From the NCBI GenBank assembly GCA_937948815.1, contig CALFAM010000039.1, positions 1 to 57,867 on the forward strand: a stretch of 57,867 nucleotides of DNA. Direction: 5' to 3'. The notes under the pieces are model-generated. The model saw only the letters and a program-made list of their open reading frames with translations. It had not been told where the DNA came from and searched no databases. Position numbers and translations under genes: made by a program. Each line of letters opens with the position of its first letter. The stretch's first letter is position 1. This DNA comes from an uncultured bacterium (GTDB lineage: Bacteria > Acidobacteriota > Thermoanaerobaculia > Multivoradales > J023). Positions 35,890 to 45,716 of this stretch are shown here, one piece after another.

Positions 35890-38598
35890 ATGCCGATCAC
35901 CCGCCTGCGACCGTTCAAACGCCTGCTCGATCTCCGTCGACGCGGTGCCTATCGCCAGGCAATCGACGACGAGCTGACGTTTCACATCGCCGAGAAGACG
36001 GATGCGTTGATCGCGCGAGGGTGGAATCCGGAGCAGGCGCGCGCGGAAGCTGAGCGCGCATTCGGCGATGCTGAAGCGATCCGCGCATCGTGCCGTGAGA
36101 TCGGCCAACAACGCGAGCGTTCGGAGCGTCGAAGAGGCTGGATCGACGAGGCTCGTCAGGACGTCGTCTTCGGCCTCCGCCAGCTTCGTCGCTCGCCGAG
36201 CACCACGGTCGCCGCCATCTTGTCCCTCGTGCTCGGCATAGGTGCGGCAACGGCACTGTTCAGCGTCGCCCACGCCACGCTGATCCAGCCACTGCCCTTT
36301 CGCGACGCCGATCGCCTGGCACGGCTGTGGACACGCAACGCCGAAACAGACGACATGCAAGCCTCGTCGCCCGACTTTCTCGACTGGCAAGCCCAAGCCA
36401 CCACGATCGAAGACATGGCGGCAGCAGGGTTCCTGGCGCTCGCGCTGACAGACCGAGAGCCTCCTTTGCGGCTCAACATCGCGCCCGTCTCCGCCTCCTT
36501 CTTCAGGCTCTTCGGCTTCGAGCCTGCCTTGGGTCGCGGCTTCACCGCCGAAGAGGATCGGCACGGTGGCCCCTCGGACGTGGCGGTCTTGAGCCATCGT
36601 CTCTTTGTCAGCCGCTTTCAAGGTGATCGGTCGATCGTCGGTCGCCCGCTCGATCTCGACGGTCGCAGGATGACCGTCGTCGGCGTCATGCCCGAAGACT
36701 TCGCCTTTCCTGCGTGGGCTGACCTGTGGATTCCCCTGGCACCCAACCCCGGTGCCGAGCGAGACGACCACGACCTCACGGTGGTGGCCCGAATCGCTCC
36801 GGGTCATTCCTTCGAACAGGCTCAGGCCGAGCTCGATCAGATCGCGGCCGGTATCGCCGCGGCGCATCCCCGAACCAACGAGGGCTGGGGCATTCGCGTG
36901 AGCTCACTCGAGCACTGGTTGATCGGCCCCCGCTTCGCCCGCTCGATGTACGTCTTGCTCGCCGCAGTGGGCCTGCTCGTGCTGCTCGCCGCCGTCAACG
37001 TCGCCAATCTGCTGATCGCCCGCGGCGTCGCCCGCCGCCATGAAATCTCCCTGCGTGCCGCCCTCGGCGCCGGGCGCGGCCGGCTGATGCGCCAGCTGCT
37101 CACAGAGGGCTTGCTTCTGGCCATCGTCGGCGGGGTCGGTGGCGTGGTATTCGCGCACGGCGCGGTGAGCTTGCTCCACTACTTCGAGCCTTCCTGGATT
37201 CCCTTTCTCGAGACGGTCAAGGTCAACGGCAGGGTCATCACGTTCGCCTTGGTGGTCACCCTGGCGACGGGCATTCTGTTCGCGACCGTCCCCACCCGCC
37301 ACACGATCGGTGCACGCCAGAAGGCCGGGCGCGGAACCCGGTTCGCCACGCGCTCGCTCGCTCGGGGCGGACGTTCGGCAACGGGCCGGGGTCGTTCGCT
37401 GCGCGCAGCCTTGGTGGCCATCGAAGTTGCTGTCGCCACGCTGCTCCTGATCGGCGCGGGCCTGCTCTTCGACACCTTCTTGCGCCTGCAGCAAGTCGAT
37501 ACCGGCTTCCGCTCGGCGGGCGTTCTGCTCGCCCGCATCCAGCTGCCGACCCATCGCTATAGCTGGCAGGAACGCGGCTTGACAGGCGCCCAGCTCGAGG
37601 AGGCGGTCCGCGCGGTCCCGGGGGTGACCGCCGTCGGATTTACCAATGCTTCGCCGTTCGGGGCCTTCCGTCCCACCAATTCGCTGCGGATCGTCGGCCG
37701 AGACCAGGGCGAAGTCTTCATGTCCGACTGGCGCGCGATCAGTCCTAGCTACTTCGACACCTTGGACATTCCGGTTCTCGAAGGCCGGGCGTTCACCGAT
37801 GGCGACCACGGAGATGCCCAGCCCGTGACGATCATCAGCCGCGCCATGGCCGATGCGCTGTGGCCTGATCGAAGCGCGGCCCCTGAAGGAGCCGGAAGAC
37901 CTGGCGCGGAGCATCATGGCGCGATCGGGGCCCAGATCGACTGGGGCAGCCCGGGCGGGCGACCGCTGACCGTGATCGGGGTCGTGGACAACGTTCGTGA
38001 CGTCGATCTCACCCGCGACCGCTGGACCCTATACCGCCCGCACAAGCAGCTCTCGTGGGCGGCCTTCGACCTCCTCGTTCGTAGCCCACGCCAGGGAGAA
38101 GCATTCGAGCGAGAGATCCGCGAGGCCATCTGGAGTATCGACCCCGATCTTCCGGTCCCCACCCTTCAGCCACTCGAGAGCAGCCTACGAGGCGCCACCG
38201 AAGGCTCGCGATCGACCACGGCGCTGCTGCTCGGCTTTGCCAGTATCTCGTTGATCCTCGCTGCCTCGGGACTCTATGGCCTGACGCTGTTCGCGGTCGA
38301 GCAACGGCATCGCGAGCTCGGCATCCGCCTGGCACTCGGTGCGCGGCCGGGAAGTCTGGTCACCATGATCGTTCGCGGCGGCGCGCGTCTCGCGATTCTG
38401 GGCGGTGTCGCCGGAACGATCGCGGCCTTGATTCTGGCCCGATTTCTCGACGCCTTGCTCTATGGCACCGGTGGCGTGGACGTCAGTGTCTACGGATGGG
38501 TGCTCGCCCTCTTGCTGACCGTCACCATCCTGGCGTGCTACTTACCCGCTCGGCGGGCCGCGCGTCTCGATCCCGCCATCACGCTTCGTGCCGAGTGA
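35890..38598 (+). CDS. ADOP-type ABC permease (MacB/FtsX family)
   Basis: The start at 35890 (GAGGGAG upstream) gives 902 residues. A cytoplasmic N-terminal region with DDELTFHIAEKTDALIARG and EQARAEAERAFGDAEAI is specific to the acidobacterial duplicated orphan permeases. It is followed by LRQLRRSPSTTVAAILSLVLGIG, a MacB periplasmic core domain, an FtsX block (about 360-440), a second MacB core and a C-terminal FtsX block (RHRELGIRLALGARPGSLV, eight transmembrane helices in all). No ATPase gene is adjacent, as the term orphan implies. Substrate unknown; export of peptides or lipids is the usual guess. A PadR gene follows after 29 bases. Confidence 0.92.
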   Translation: MPITRLRPFKRLLDLRRRGAYRQAIDDELTFHIAEKTDALIARGWNPEQARAEAERAFGDAEAIRASCREIGQQRERSERRRGWIDEARQDVVFGLRQLRRSPSTTVAAILSLVLGIGAATALFSVAHATLIQPLPFRDADRLARLWTRNAETDDMQASSPDFLDWQAQATTIEDMAAAGFLALALTDREPPLRLNIAPVSASFFRLFGFEPALGRGFTAEEDRHGGPSDVAVLSHRLFVSRFQGDRSIVGRPLDLDGRRMTVVGVMPEDFAFPAWADLWIPLAPNPGAERDDHDLTVVARIAPGHSFEQAQAELDQIAAGIAAAHPRTNEGWGIRVSSLEHWLIGPRFARSMYVLLAAVGLLVLLAAVNVANLLIARGVARRHEISLRAALGAGRGRLMRQLLTEGLLLAIVGGVGGVVFAHGAVSLLHYFEPSWIPFLETVKVNGRVITFALVVTLATGILFATVPTRHTIGARQKAGRGTRFATRSLARGGRSATGRGRSLRAALVAIEVAVATLLLIGAGLLFDTFLRLQQVDTGFRSAGVLLARIQLPTHRYSWQERGLTGAQLEEAVRAVPGVTAVGFTNASPFGAFRPTNSLRIVGRDQGEVFMSDWRAISPSYFDTLDIPVLEGRAFTDGDHGDAQPVTIISRAMADALWPDRSAAPEGAGRPGAEHHGAIGAQIDWGSPGGRPLTVIGVVDNVRDVDLTRDRWTLYRPHKQLSWAAFDLLVRSPRQGEAFEREIREAIWSIDPDLPVPTLQPLESSLRGATEGSRSTTALLLGFASISLILAASGLYGLTLFAVEQRHRELGIRLALGARPGSLVTMIVRGGARLAILGGVAGTIAALILARFLDALLYGTGGVDVSVYGWVLALLLTVTILACYLPARRAARLDPAITLRAE

Positions 38599-38627
38599 TT
38601 CCGCTTTCATCAACCTGGGAGACACCT

Positions 38628-38960
38628 GTGGCAACCCCTGACAAACTGGACCTGCTGCGCGGAACCCTCGATGTGCTGATCCTCAAGTCGCTCTCCTGGG
38701 GCCCTGCGCACGGCTACCAGGTCGCCAGCACGATCCTCCAGGAGAGTGGCGGCGTGCTGTTGGTCGAAGAGGGCGCGCTCTACCCGGCGTTGCACCGCAT
38801 CGAGAAGAAGGGGTGGCTCGAGGCGGAGTGGGGATTGTCGGAGAAGAAGCGCAAGGCCAAGTACTACCGCTTGACGACCGAAGGACGGGCCGAGCTCGCC
38901 CGCCGTACCCAGACCTGGACGCGCTATGCCACGGCCGTGACCCGCATGTTGCAAGCGTGA
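38628..38960 (+). CDS. PadR-family transcriptional regulator
   Basis: A GTG start with GGGAGA upstream gives 110 residues. KLDLLRGTLDVLILKSLSWGPAHGYQVA and GALYPALHRIEKKGWLEAEW form the winged helix of PadR, with YYRLTTEGRAEL following. PadR proteins of this acidobacterial type accompany ADOP permeases and probably repress them. Here the regulator follows rather than precedes the permease. Confidence 0.92.
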   Translation: MATPDKLDLLRGTLDVLILKSLSWGPAHGYQVASTILQESGGVLLVEEGALYPALHRIEKKGWLEAEWGLSEKKRKAKYYRLTTEGRAELARRTQTWTRYATAVTRMLQA

Positions 38961-38968
38961 ACGCACAA

Positions 38969-39002
38969 AGCGTCGGAACGTGCCGAAACACGTTCCGACG
39001 CT
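38969..39002. terminator. Bidirectional terminator after PadR and the YHS gene
   Basis: A perfect 14-bp stem (38969-38982 with 38989-39002) with a six-base loop lies between two convergent stop codons, nine and sixteen bases away. On the minus strand a TTT follows. Confidence 0.7.
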
Positions 39003-39017
39003 GAGGTACGCGAGACC

Positions 39018-39512
39018 CTAGAGCGAGCTCGCAGCCTTGTTCTTGATCTTCGGCCAGTTGCCTTCGGCCTTCTCGATGTTCTTCGCGAGATCCTTCTCCC
39101 ACGTGGTCTTGATGTCTGGATTCAAGTTGAAGTAGAGCTTCCCGCCGACAATGCGGTAGACCTCTGGATCGCCGTCGAACTTCTTGCCTACGGACGTTCC
39201 ATAGGCACAGAAGCCGCCGAATTGGGGCGCAAACTTGGCGGGCTGCTTCTTGAACATCCGCAAGTTCTCAGCGCTGGCGAACCGATAGACGGCGCCCTCC
39301 CACAGGGTCGAGTGTTTTGCCAGCCCGCGACGAGGCGCGCCATCATTGTGGTAGGAAACGGCATCGTAGCCGTGAATCGCAAGGGGGCCACCGGCCGCGG
39401 TGAGGCCGTTCGACGTGCTGGTCGCTTCACCGCCGAAGGCAGCGCCAGAAACGGTAGCCAGCAGCATCGCAAGCAGAACGGTCTTGCTGAGTGATTTGGC
39501 AAACTGTGTCAT
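39018..39512 (-). CDS. Secreted YHS-domain protein
   Basis: AGAGGAAAGAG precedes the ATG. The 164 residues have a signal peptide (about 10-28) and a YHS-type domain: LAIHGYDAVSYHNDGAPRRG, YRFASAENLRMFKKQPAKFAPQFGGFCAYG and VYRIVGGKLYFNLN. Such exported YHS proteins are often near metal or redox genes; the Cys in FCAYG may bind metal. Function is not established. Confidence 0.88.
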   Translation of the reverse strand: MTQFAKSLSKTVLLAMLLATVSGAAFGGEATSTSNGLTAAGGPLAIHGYDAVSYHNDGAPRRGLAKHSTLWEGAVYRFASAENLRMFKKQPAKFAPQFGGFCAYGTSVGKKFDGDPEVYRIVGGKLYFNLNPDIKTTWEKDLAKNIEKAEGNWPKIKNKAASSL

Positions 39513-39671
39513 GTCTCTTTCCTCTTATTGAGCGGGGCGGACCCCGCGTTTGGTCATCAATCGACTACGTTTGAAGTATGCGCGCCACAGCGCGAACGCT
39601 GAATGCTCGATGGCCTGAAAAACCCGCTCGATCGTTCAGAATCCACTGGCCAACCAGTACGCACGGTGCGA

Positions 39672-40073
39672 TCAAGCTTGCGAGGGTAGGCTGTCTGGAA
39701 GCAGGAATCCTGCGGCAGCGATCGACGCGCCCAGGGCGAGGTGCAAGAAGTTGTCGAGCTGGTTGATGTGCACCACACCCAGCAGCATCGTGCTGGTCGC
39801 CCCTCCGAGCAGAACCAGGCCGAGAACGCCGATCAAGAAGTAGACGATGCCGAAGCCACGCATGAGCATGCGCGAAGCGTTCGACCCGAGCTGCGCGACG
39901 ACCGCGAAGACCACGGCCGTCGCCAGGTGGACGGCGTTGTGCGCGCCGTTGGTGACGAAGAGCGCGTCTTCACCGATCAGTGGATTGGGAAGGTAGGCGG
40001 CAACAGCGGTCAGCGCAAACGCACCAGCGATGAACCGCGCGACCGGAACCACCAGAGAACCTCGATCTGTCAT
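39672..40073 (-). CDS. DUF4383-like membrane protein
   Basis: The start at 40073 (AGGAG upstream) gives 133 residues with four hydrophobic helices. Two conserved polar motifs lie within membrane segments, NGAHNAVHLATAV and INQLDNFLHLALG, the N-x-x-H-L pattern of DUF4383 proteins. Function unknown. It is divergent from the AraC-type regulator, which may control it. Confidence 0.75.
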   Translation of the reverse strand: MTDRGSLVVPVARFIAGAFALTAVAAYLPNPLIGEDALFVTNGAHNAVHLATAVVFAVVAQLGSNASRMLMRGFGIVYFLIGVLGLVLLGGATSTMLLGVVHINQLDNFLHLALGASIAAAGFLLPDSLPSQA

Positions 40074-40252
40074 GGGAAGACTCCTATGGACTCGATTCGC
40101 AGGGGCGGCGGGCGGCATTGCTCTCTCGCCCGCCCACGACGACACGCAGTATTCGCTCGCCACGCCGTACTGCAAATGCTCGCTCGGCCGCCTTTTCTGC
40201 TCATGCGTTCAGAACGGGTGTCCGTTTCGGAACGCTGTAGTAGCCTTCGAAC

Positions 40253-41185
40253 ATGGACGTTCTCAGCCACATCCTCGACAGCGTCGCCATGCGCGGCAGC
40301 CTCTACTTCCCGACCGACTTTCGAGCGTCCTGGGGGTTGATGGTGCCTGCCAACACCAACGTCTGTCGCTTTCATGTCGCCGTCGATGGCGGCTGCTTCC
40401 TTTCTGCTGGGGGCTCCCACGCGTGGCTGAGCCGCGGCGATCTCGCGCTCGTTCCCCACGGCCGTGAGCACGTACTGCAAGACGACCTCGAGACGCCGGC
40501 CGTCGATCTCGATGCTGCGCTGTCAGAGGCGGGCTACCGCGGCCAGGGCAATTTCGAGTGGGGAGGCGAGGGCGACGCCTGCCGCCTGGTCTGTGGCCAC
40601 TTCGACTTCGACAAGGACGTGACGCATCCGCTGCTCGATTCCCTGCCGCCGATCGTTCACGTCAAGGCGACGCCGACCTATGACTTTCGCTGGATCGACC
40701 AGATGATGCGCTTCATCGGGGAGGAGACCAATGCCGCCCGTCCTGGCAGCGGCGTCATCGCCCGTCGGCTCTCGGAGGTGCTCTTCGTCCAAGTCCTCCG
40801 CCACTACGCCGAAACCGCTCCCGAGCCCGTGCCCGTGCTTGCCGGCATCACGCACCCGCAGATCAGCAACGCCCTTCGCGCCATGCACACCCAGCAAGAG
40901 CGCGCCTGGACGCTCGAAGAGCTGGCACACGAAGCCGCGATGTCCCGCACCGCGTTCACGGTGCAATTCTCCAAGCTAATCGGCATGACACCCATGAACT
41001 ACCTCACCCAACAGCGCATGCGGGAAGCTTGCACGCTGCTGCGCCAGGGCGAGAGTGTCGGCGTGGTCGCCGACCGTGTGGGCTATCAGTCCGAGGCCGC
41101 CTTCAGTCGCAAGTTCAAGGTCTTTTCCGGCCAAGGCCCCGGCGCCTATCGCCGCAGCCACCGCGCTCGCCCACCCTCCGCCTGA
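40253..41185 (+). CDS. AraC-family transcriptional regulator
   Basis: The 310-residue protein has an N-terminal cupin sensor of the AraC cupin_6 type (FRASWGLMVPANTNVCRFHVA and LSRGDLALVPHGREHVL). The C-terminal pair of helix-turn-helix units is WTLEELAHEAAMSRTAFTVQF and GVVADRVGYQSEAAFSRKFK. It probably senses a small molecule and regulates the divergent DUF4383 gene across a 179-base spacer. Confidence 0.92.
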   Translation: MDVLSHILDSVAMRGSLYFPTDFRASWGLMVPANTNVCRFHVAVDGGCFLSAGGSHAWLSRGDLALVPHGREHVLQDDLETPAVDLDAALSEAGYRGQGNFEWGGEGDACRLVCGHFDFDKDVTHPLLDSLPPIVHVKATPTYDFRWIDQMMRFIGEETNAARPGSGVIARRLSEVLFVQVLRHYAETAPEPVPVLAGITHPQISNALRAMHTQQERAWTLEELAHEAAMSRTAFTVQFSKLIGMTPMNYLTQQRMREACTLLRQGESVGVVADRVGYQSEAAFSRKFKVFSGQGPGAYRRSHRARPPSA

Positions 41186-41249
41186 CGGAAGCAGGCGCGA
41201 GAAGCACGCGCGCAGGTCGTGCCACCCGGCTATCATCGGTGCGAGCAAC

Positions 41250-43586
41250 ATGGACACTGACTTGCCGAGAGCGATTGGCTCCTACCGACTCGAAGCACGG
41301 ATCGGCCGGGGAGGCATGGGTGAGGTCTACCGCGCGTACGATCGAAAACTCGACCGTCACGTTGCGATCAAGCACGTTCGACCAGATTCGGGCGATGCTG
41401 CCAATGCACAGGCACGCTTGCACCGGGAGGCACGCGCCGCCGCCCGCCTCAACCATTCTGCGATTGTGCAGATCTTCGAGCTGATCGAGGGCGATGATGG
41501 CGATTGGATCGTCCTGGAGTTGGTCGAAGGAACGACGCTGGCCCATCGCCTTCGGACGGGTGCCCTCGACTTCGCCGAGGCCCTTTCCACCGGCCGGCAG
41601 ATCGCCGACGGCCTCGCCGAGGCGCACAGCAAGGGCATCGTCCATCGCGATCTCAAGGCCGAGAACGTCATGGTCACGCCCAATGGCCAGGTCAAGATCC
41701 TCGACTTTGGGCTAGCCAAGACGATCGTCAAAGGTCAGAACGACCCTTCGATCTCCGTCCGCGGTCAGGTGCTTGGTACCAGCCACGCCATGTCGCCAGA
41801 GCAAGCTCGCGGCCTCGACGTCGGCGCACAGTCAGACCTCTTCTCTCTCGGATCGTTGCTCTATGAGATGACGACCGGCGTTGCCCCGTTTCGCGGCGAC
41901 AACCTGCTCGACACCCTGGCGCGGATCAACACCCATCAGCCACGCCCTGCGGACCAACTCAATCCCGAGCTCCCTCGCGCCTTCGCTCAGCTACTCGCTC
42001 GTCTGCTGGAAAAGGCGCCCGAGCTGCGGCCCCCAAACGCGAGAGCGGTCGCTACGACGCTCGAGCACATTGCGCTCGACGGCTCGCGTCCAGAACCCGT
42101 GAGCCCGATCGCAGCACCGGCTACGGCACCAGCAACCACAGCCGACGCCGAAACCCTCGAGCGGCCCGGCCCATTGCGGAAACAGCGCGGGAGCGCGCCG
42201 AGGAAGGCTTCGGTGATCGTCGCGATCACGATACTGGCCAGCACCGGCCTCGTCTCGACCCTCCTCCTCTCTCGCCGGGACAATATTGGGCCAGACGGGC
42301 CTACCTCGAAGACACCGACCTCGAACGGGCCAACGTCATCCGGGCTGTTGTCGCCCGATGGTTCACCGATTCAAGGTCGCTCTGGCGAGCCCCCGCCCAC
42401 GGTGCCCGAGCTCTACGACCAGGGTATGGCCCTTCTCCGCCGCTTCGACCGACCCGGGAACCTCGAGCGGGCACGTCACGCGTTCCAGCGCATGCTCGCC
42501 CAGCAGGCTGATTCCGCAGCAGCCTACGCTGGCCTCGCGCGCACCGACTGGCGACGCTACCTCTTCGGGAATCTCGAGCCTGTCCTTCTCGAACAAGCTA
42601 GAGCAGCAGCGGAACAGGGGGTTCAGCTCGATCCTTACCTCGCGGACGCCCGCGTCAGCCGCGGCCTCGTTTCGCTCTATCAGGGACGAGCCGAGGCGGC
42701 GGAAGACGACTTTCACGAGGCGCTGGCACTCGAACCCTCTCATGCCGACGCCTACCGCGGCCTCGGCGAGCTCAATGCGTCACGGAGCGACTTCGCCCAA
42801 GCCGAAGAAGCGTTTCGAAAGGCGATTGAGCTCGAACCAGACAATCGGATCTTTCACGACGACTTGGGCTCGCTACTGTTCAATACCGGACGCTATGCAG
42901 AAGCCGCACGATCATTCGAGAAGAGTATCGAGGTCGCACCGGACAGCATCTTCGGCTACCGAAATCTCGCCTCGACCTACTTCCTGGAGGGGCGCCACGC
43001 GGAAGCCACGGAAGCGATTCAGCAAGCCCTCAAGATTCAGCCGAGCGCCACACTCTACTCCAGTCAAGGTACGATCTTCTTCAGCCAAGGGCTGTACGAG
43101 AAGGCCGCCCAGGCTTTCGAGCGCGCGCTTGAGAACGGTGCCAACAAATACCTTCACTGGAGCAACCTCGCGGACGCCTACCGCCGGATGCCCGATCGAG
43201 ACGCCGATGCCCGGACCGCGTATCAGCGAGCGTTGCAGCTTCTGTCCGAGCAAATCGACAGCAAGCCTACCGACGTCAGCCTGTGGAGCCGGAAGGCGCA
43301 GATGCTCGGCAAACTCGGCCATTACGGCCTTGCGCGAGACGAGTTGGATCGGATCGAAGATGCCGGTGCCGCCGATGCCTATAGCCACTACCGCGTAGCG
43401 GTCACCCACGAAATCTGCGGTCAACGCGCCGAGGCGCTCACCAGTCTGGAGCGTGCCCTCCACGCCGGCTTCGCACTCGCCGAGGTACGCCGCGATCCAG
43501 AGCTCCTCGACCTCCGCAAGGACCCGCGCTTCCACCAGTTGATGGTCCGTCGAGCAGAGCCAGCGCCTGCCGGTGGGAAGCCGTGA
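41250..43586 (+). CDS. Membrane Ser/Thr protein kinase with TPR repeats
   Basis: The start at 41250 gives 778 residues; the frame extends upstream only through the AraC gene. The kinase domain (about 12-280) has GRGGMGEVYRAYD, Lys41, IVHRDLKAENVM, DFGLAK and MSPEQARGLD. A Pro/Ala linker and one transmembrane helix (about 320-342) follow, then at least eight TPRs. A low-complexity Thr/Ser/Pro stretch (about 350-375) lies just outside the membrane. It is convergent with the RhiA-like cluster; the FHA domain in the nearby activator is a possible reader of its phosphothreonines. Confidence 0.92.
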   Translation: MDTDLPRAIGSYRLEARIGRGGMGEVYRAYDRKLDRHVAIKHVRPDSGDAANAQARLHREARAAARLNHSAIVQIFELIEGDDGDWIVLELVEGTTLAHRLRTGALDFAEALSTGRQIADGLAEAHSKGIVHRDLKAENVMVTPNGQVKILDFGLAKTIVKGQNDPSISVRGQVLGTSHAMSPEQARGLDVGAQSDLFSLGSLLYEMTTGVAPFRGDNLLDTLARINTHQPRPADQLNPELPRAFAQLLARLLEKAPELRPPNARAVATTLEHIALDGSRPEPVSPIAAPATAPATTADAETLERPGPLRKQRGSAPRKASVIVAITILASTGLVSTLLLSRRDNIGPDGPTSKTPTSNGPTSSGLLSPDGSPIQGRSGEPPPTVPELYDQGMALLRRFDRPGNLERARHAFQRMLAQQADSAAAYAGLARTDWRRYLFGNLEPVLLEQARAAAEQGVQLDPYLADARVSRGLVSLYQGRAEAAEDDFHEALALEPSHADAYRGLGELNASRSDFAQAEEAFRKAIELEPDNRIFHDDLGSLLFNTGRYAEAARSFEKSIEVAPDSIFGYRNLASTYFLEGRHAEATEAIQQALKIQPSATLYSSQGTIFFSQGLYEKAAQAFERALENGANKYLHWSNLADAYRRMPDRDADARTAYQRALQLLSEQIDSKPTDVSLWSRKAQMLGKLGHYGLARDELDRIEDAGAADAYSHYRVAVTHEICGQRAEALTSLERALHAGFALAEVRRDPELLDLRKDPRFHQLMVRRAEPAPAGGKP

Positions 43587-43621
43587 GACGGGATACACTG
43601 AGACGAGACATCATCGTGCCG

Positions 43622-44185
43622 TCAGGCCTCCTCGGCCTGTGTCGAATTCCCCGAGCCGACCTCCATCTCCGGGTCGACCGAGTACGAGCGTAGCTCATTG
43701 GCGACGGGATCGAAGACGATCACCGACGCCGAAAACTTGAACATTCCTGAATGGACGATCGGTTGCACACCAAGCGACCACGTTGGCGCACGCAGAACGT
43801 TGTAGGCCCGATTGTTCTCGACCGTGCGTGTTGCCGCGAGCTCGAGGGCTGCTGAAGAAAGATAGCGCGACGCGAGAGGGCTCGCGGCAGCAGCTCCCGA
43901 CGGATCCGCCCGTGAGCTTGCCGCAGCAAGTCCTGACCGATCGGCCCGTGAAAAGACAACCAAACTGCTGATGAGCTCGAGACTGGGCCCCTCTTGGCCC
44001 GTCATGTCGACAATGGCAACCCGGAGCTGGTCGCCGACCTTCATTTGACCGAAGAAGCTTGCCATCTTTCGTTGACTCTCACTCGTGGACTCCGTGAGGC
44101 AGAGCTGAAGCTGGGCAAAAGGCGTCAAACGAATCAAGGAGCGACTGTTCCAGTCGAAAGCAAACTCGAGATTGAATTGTGGCAT
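43622..44185 (-). CDS. Uncharacterised protein of the RhiA-like cluster
   Basis: AGGAG seven bases upstream supports the start. The 187-residue product has no signal peptide or membrane helix. An N-terminal half with FAFDWNSRSLIRLTPFAQL is separated from a beta-rich C-terminal half by a duplicated segment of about 12 residues (SRADRSGLAAAS and SRADPSGAAAAS). I recognise no family. It is the last gene of the four-gene minus-strand cluster. Confidence 0.75.
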   Translation of the reverse strand: MPQFNLEFAFDWNSRSLIRLTPFAQLQLCLTESTSESQRKMASFFGQMKVGDQLRVAIVDMTGQEGPSLELISSLVVFSRADRSGLAAASSRADPSGAAAASPLASRYLSSAALELAATRTVENNRAYNVLRAPTWSLGVQPIVHSGMFKFSASVIVFDPVANELRSYSVDPEMEVGSGNSTQAEEA

Positions 44186-44288
44186 GACAGATCTCCTGGT
44201 AAGGCCGGTCCGTTTCAGGTGGCCCCCAAAACGAGGCAGCGCGACGAAGCTCTCGGCGAGAGCTGAAAGGTTCTCATCAAACGGGTCG

Positions 44289-44879
44289 CTAGCGGTACTT
44301 GATCACGTAGTTGACGGTGATGTTCTTGGCACGGGTTTCAGACGAGACCAGTGCTGGGGTATTCGGTGAGCTCGTCGCCACGCTCGTCGTGGTCAATGCG
44401 GCAGCCTGACCGGAATCCGAGACCGTCGAGGTTGCGAGTGCGTTGTAGCTGTGGGCGTGATCTTGCAGGGCACTACATTGAAGCGACCCGACGACATTGG
44501 ACTTGCCTTCACCCGTGGGACTGAGCCGGTCTCCTGTATCGGGGTCCATACCGGCGCCCGCGTCGTTGCCGCGCAGAAAGAGGCCACGGTAGTCCGGAAT
44601 GACGAACCCGGCCGCGCCATTGGCCGCGTTTCCTTGTCCGTAGAGACTGCCGAGCACCGCGTAGAGCTCCGGGTAGTCGGCGATTCCGAGAACACGGCCG
44701 TCGCAGAGCATCCAGCCCTGGGCTTCGAGAGCGTTGACCGGCGCGTTCGGATCTTCCTTTCCGTCTTGGGGATCACTGGCTCCGCAAGCACTCGACATCC
44801 ACACCTGATTCATATCGCCCGTGATCGGGCTCACCTGGCCAGCAAAGGCGCATACCGTCCCAATGGGTAGATTGCTCAT
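44289..44879 (-). CDS. Phage tail-collar-domain protein
   Basis: The start at 44879 (AAAGGAAG upstream) gives 196 residues. PIGTVCAFAGQV at the N-terminus, GWMLCDGRVLGIADYPELYAVLG and FVIPDYRGLFLRGND form the tail-collar fold seen in phage tail fibres and in many non-phage bacterial proteins. The C-terminal part ends NITVNYVIKYR, also typical. There are no other phage genes, so it belongs to the RhiA-like cluster rather than a prophage. Confidence 0.9.
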   Translation of the reverse strand: MSNLPIGTVCAFAGQVSPITGDMNQVWMSSACGASDPQDGKEDPNAPVNALEAQGWMLCDGRVLGIADYPELYAVLGSLYGQGNAANGAAGFVIPDYRGLFLRGNDAGAGMDPDTGDRLSPTGEGKSNVVGSLQCSALQDHAHSYNALATSTVSDSGQAAALTTTSVATSSPNTPALVSSETRAKNITVNYVIKYR

Positions 44880-44911
44880 CGCACTTCCTTTCCGAGAATG
44901 ATCAACAAGGG

Positions 44912-45610
44912 TCAAGAGCGCGCCTCCGCGCCCCAGCGAGCCGCCGAGTCTTCTGCTTGCGCCAAGAGAAACGCTTTGTTGAGCGCCAGGGTCGTGTCGA
45001 CGGTCCAGGTATTGTCGGCGTTCAGGATCGCTGCCATCGAATAGACGTTGGGCGCGTAGGGGATCTCGACCGCGTGGCCCAGCACCTCACTGCCGAGCAC
45101 TTCGCCGGTCGTGTAGTCGCCAAAGGCAAGCCAGATGTGCGGACTCGGGGTAAAGATCATCGAGATGTTGGGCTCCGCCTGCGCGAGGAAGGTCGCAGCT
45201 CCACCCATGCCGATTCCTGCGGCTGCCGTATCGGCAGGAATCGTCCCGTTCTGCATCAGGTAGAGGTTGCCCGCAGCGCTGCCCGCGACCTGGTTCTCGA
45301 ACGTGAAAGCGCCGCCGACGTAGGTCAAGGTCACCTGGTTGCTCGTTTCGAGGTCTGCCGGCCAGACCTGCGCCGAGGCGGCAACGACCCCCTCCGCAAG
45401 CTTTCCAGTCTTGGACCAGGCAAAGTCATAGCTGGCCTGCCAGCAAAAGGTCACCCGGGTCGTCGGATGCGCCGGCTCGACCAGCCAGGCAACACTTTGT
45501 GCATTTGTCACACCCAAGCTCGGATCTTGTTGGAAGACACAGAAGTCCCCACTCTGGCTCGAGTTGTTCTGGCAAACCAGCGTAAACGTCGTCCCACCGG
45601 CATTGGTCAT
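44912..45610 (-). CDS. RhiA-like protein 2
   Basis: The ATG at 45610 has GGAGG six bases upstream; 232 residues, no signal peptide. The pattern FTLVCQNNSSQSGDFCVFQQDP, AWLVEPAHPTTRVTFCW, WPADLETSNQVTLTYVGGAF, GIGMGGAATF and PHIWLAFGDYTTGEVL matches its upstream neighbour throughout and the rhizosphere-induced RhiA family as I remember it. Molecular function is unknown. A hairpin (45637-45654) lies in the 106-base spacer before it. Confidence 0.75.
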   Translation of the reverse strand: MTNAGGTTFTLVCQNNSSQSGDFCVFQQDPSLGVTNAQSVAWLVEPAHPTTRVTFCWQASYDFAWSKTGKLAEGVVAASAQVWPADLETSNQVTLTYVGGAFTFENQVAGSAAGNLYLMQNGTIPADTAAAGIGMGGAATFLAQAEPNISMIFTPSPHIWLAFGDYTTGEVLGSEVLGHAVEIPYAPNVYSMAAILNADNTWTVDTTLALNKAFLLAQAEDSAARWGAEARS

Positions 45611-45716
45611 CGGTCGCCTCCATGGCCTTAACGAGGGAAAGCGCAGGCGCTTTCGAAAGGCCAGCGACGGCCGAACATCCGCCGCTGGCCCGCTCACAGG
45701 TTACGCATTCCGACAA

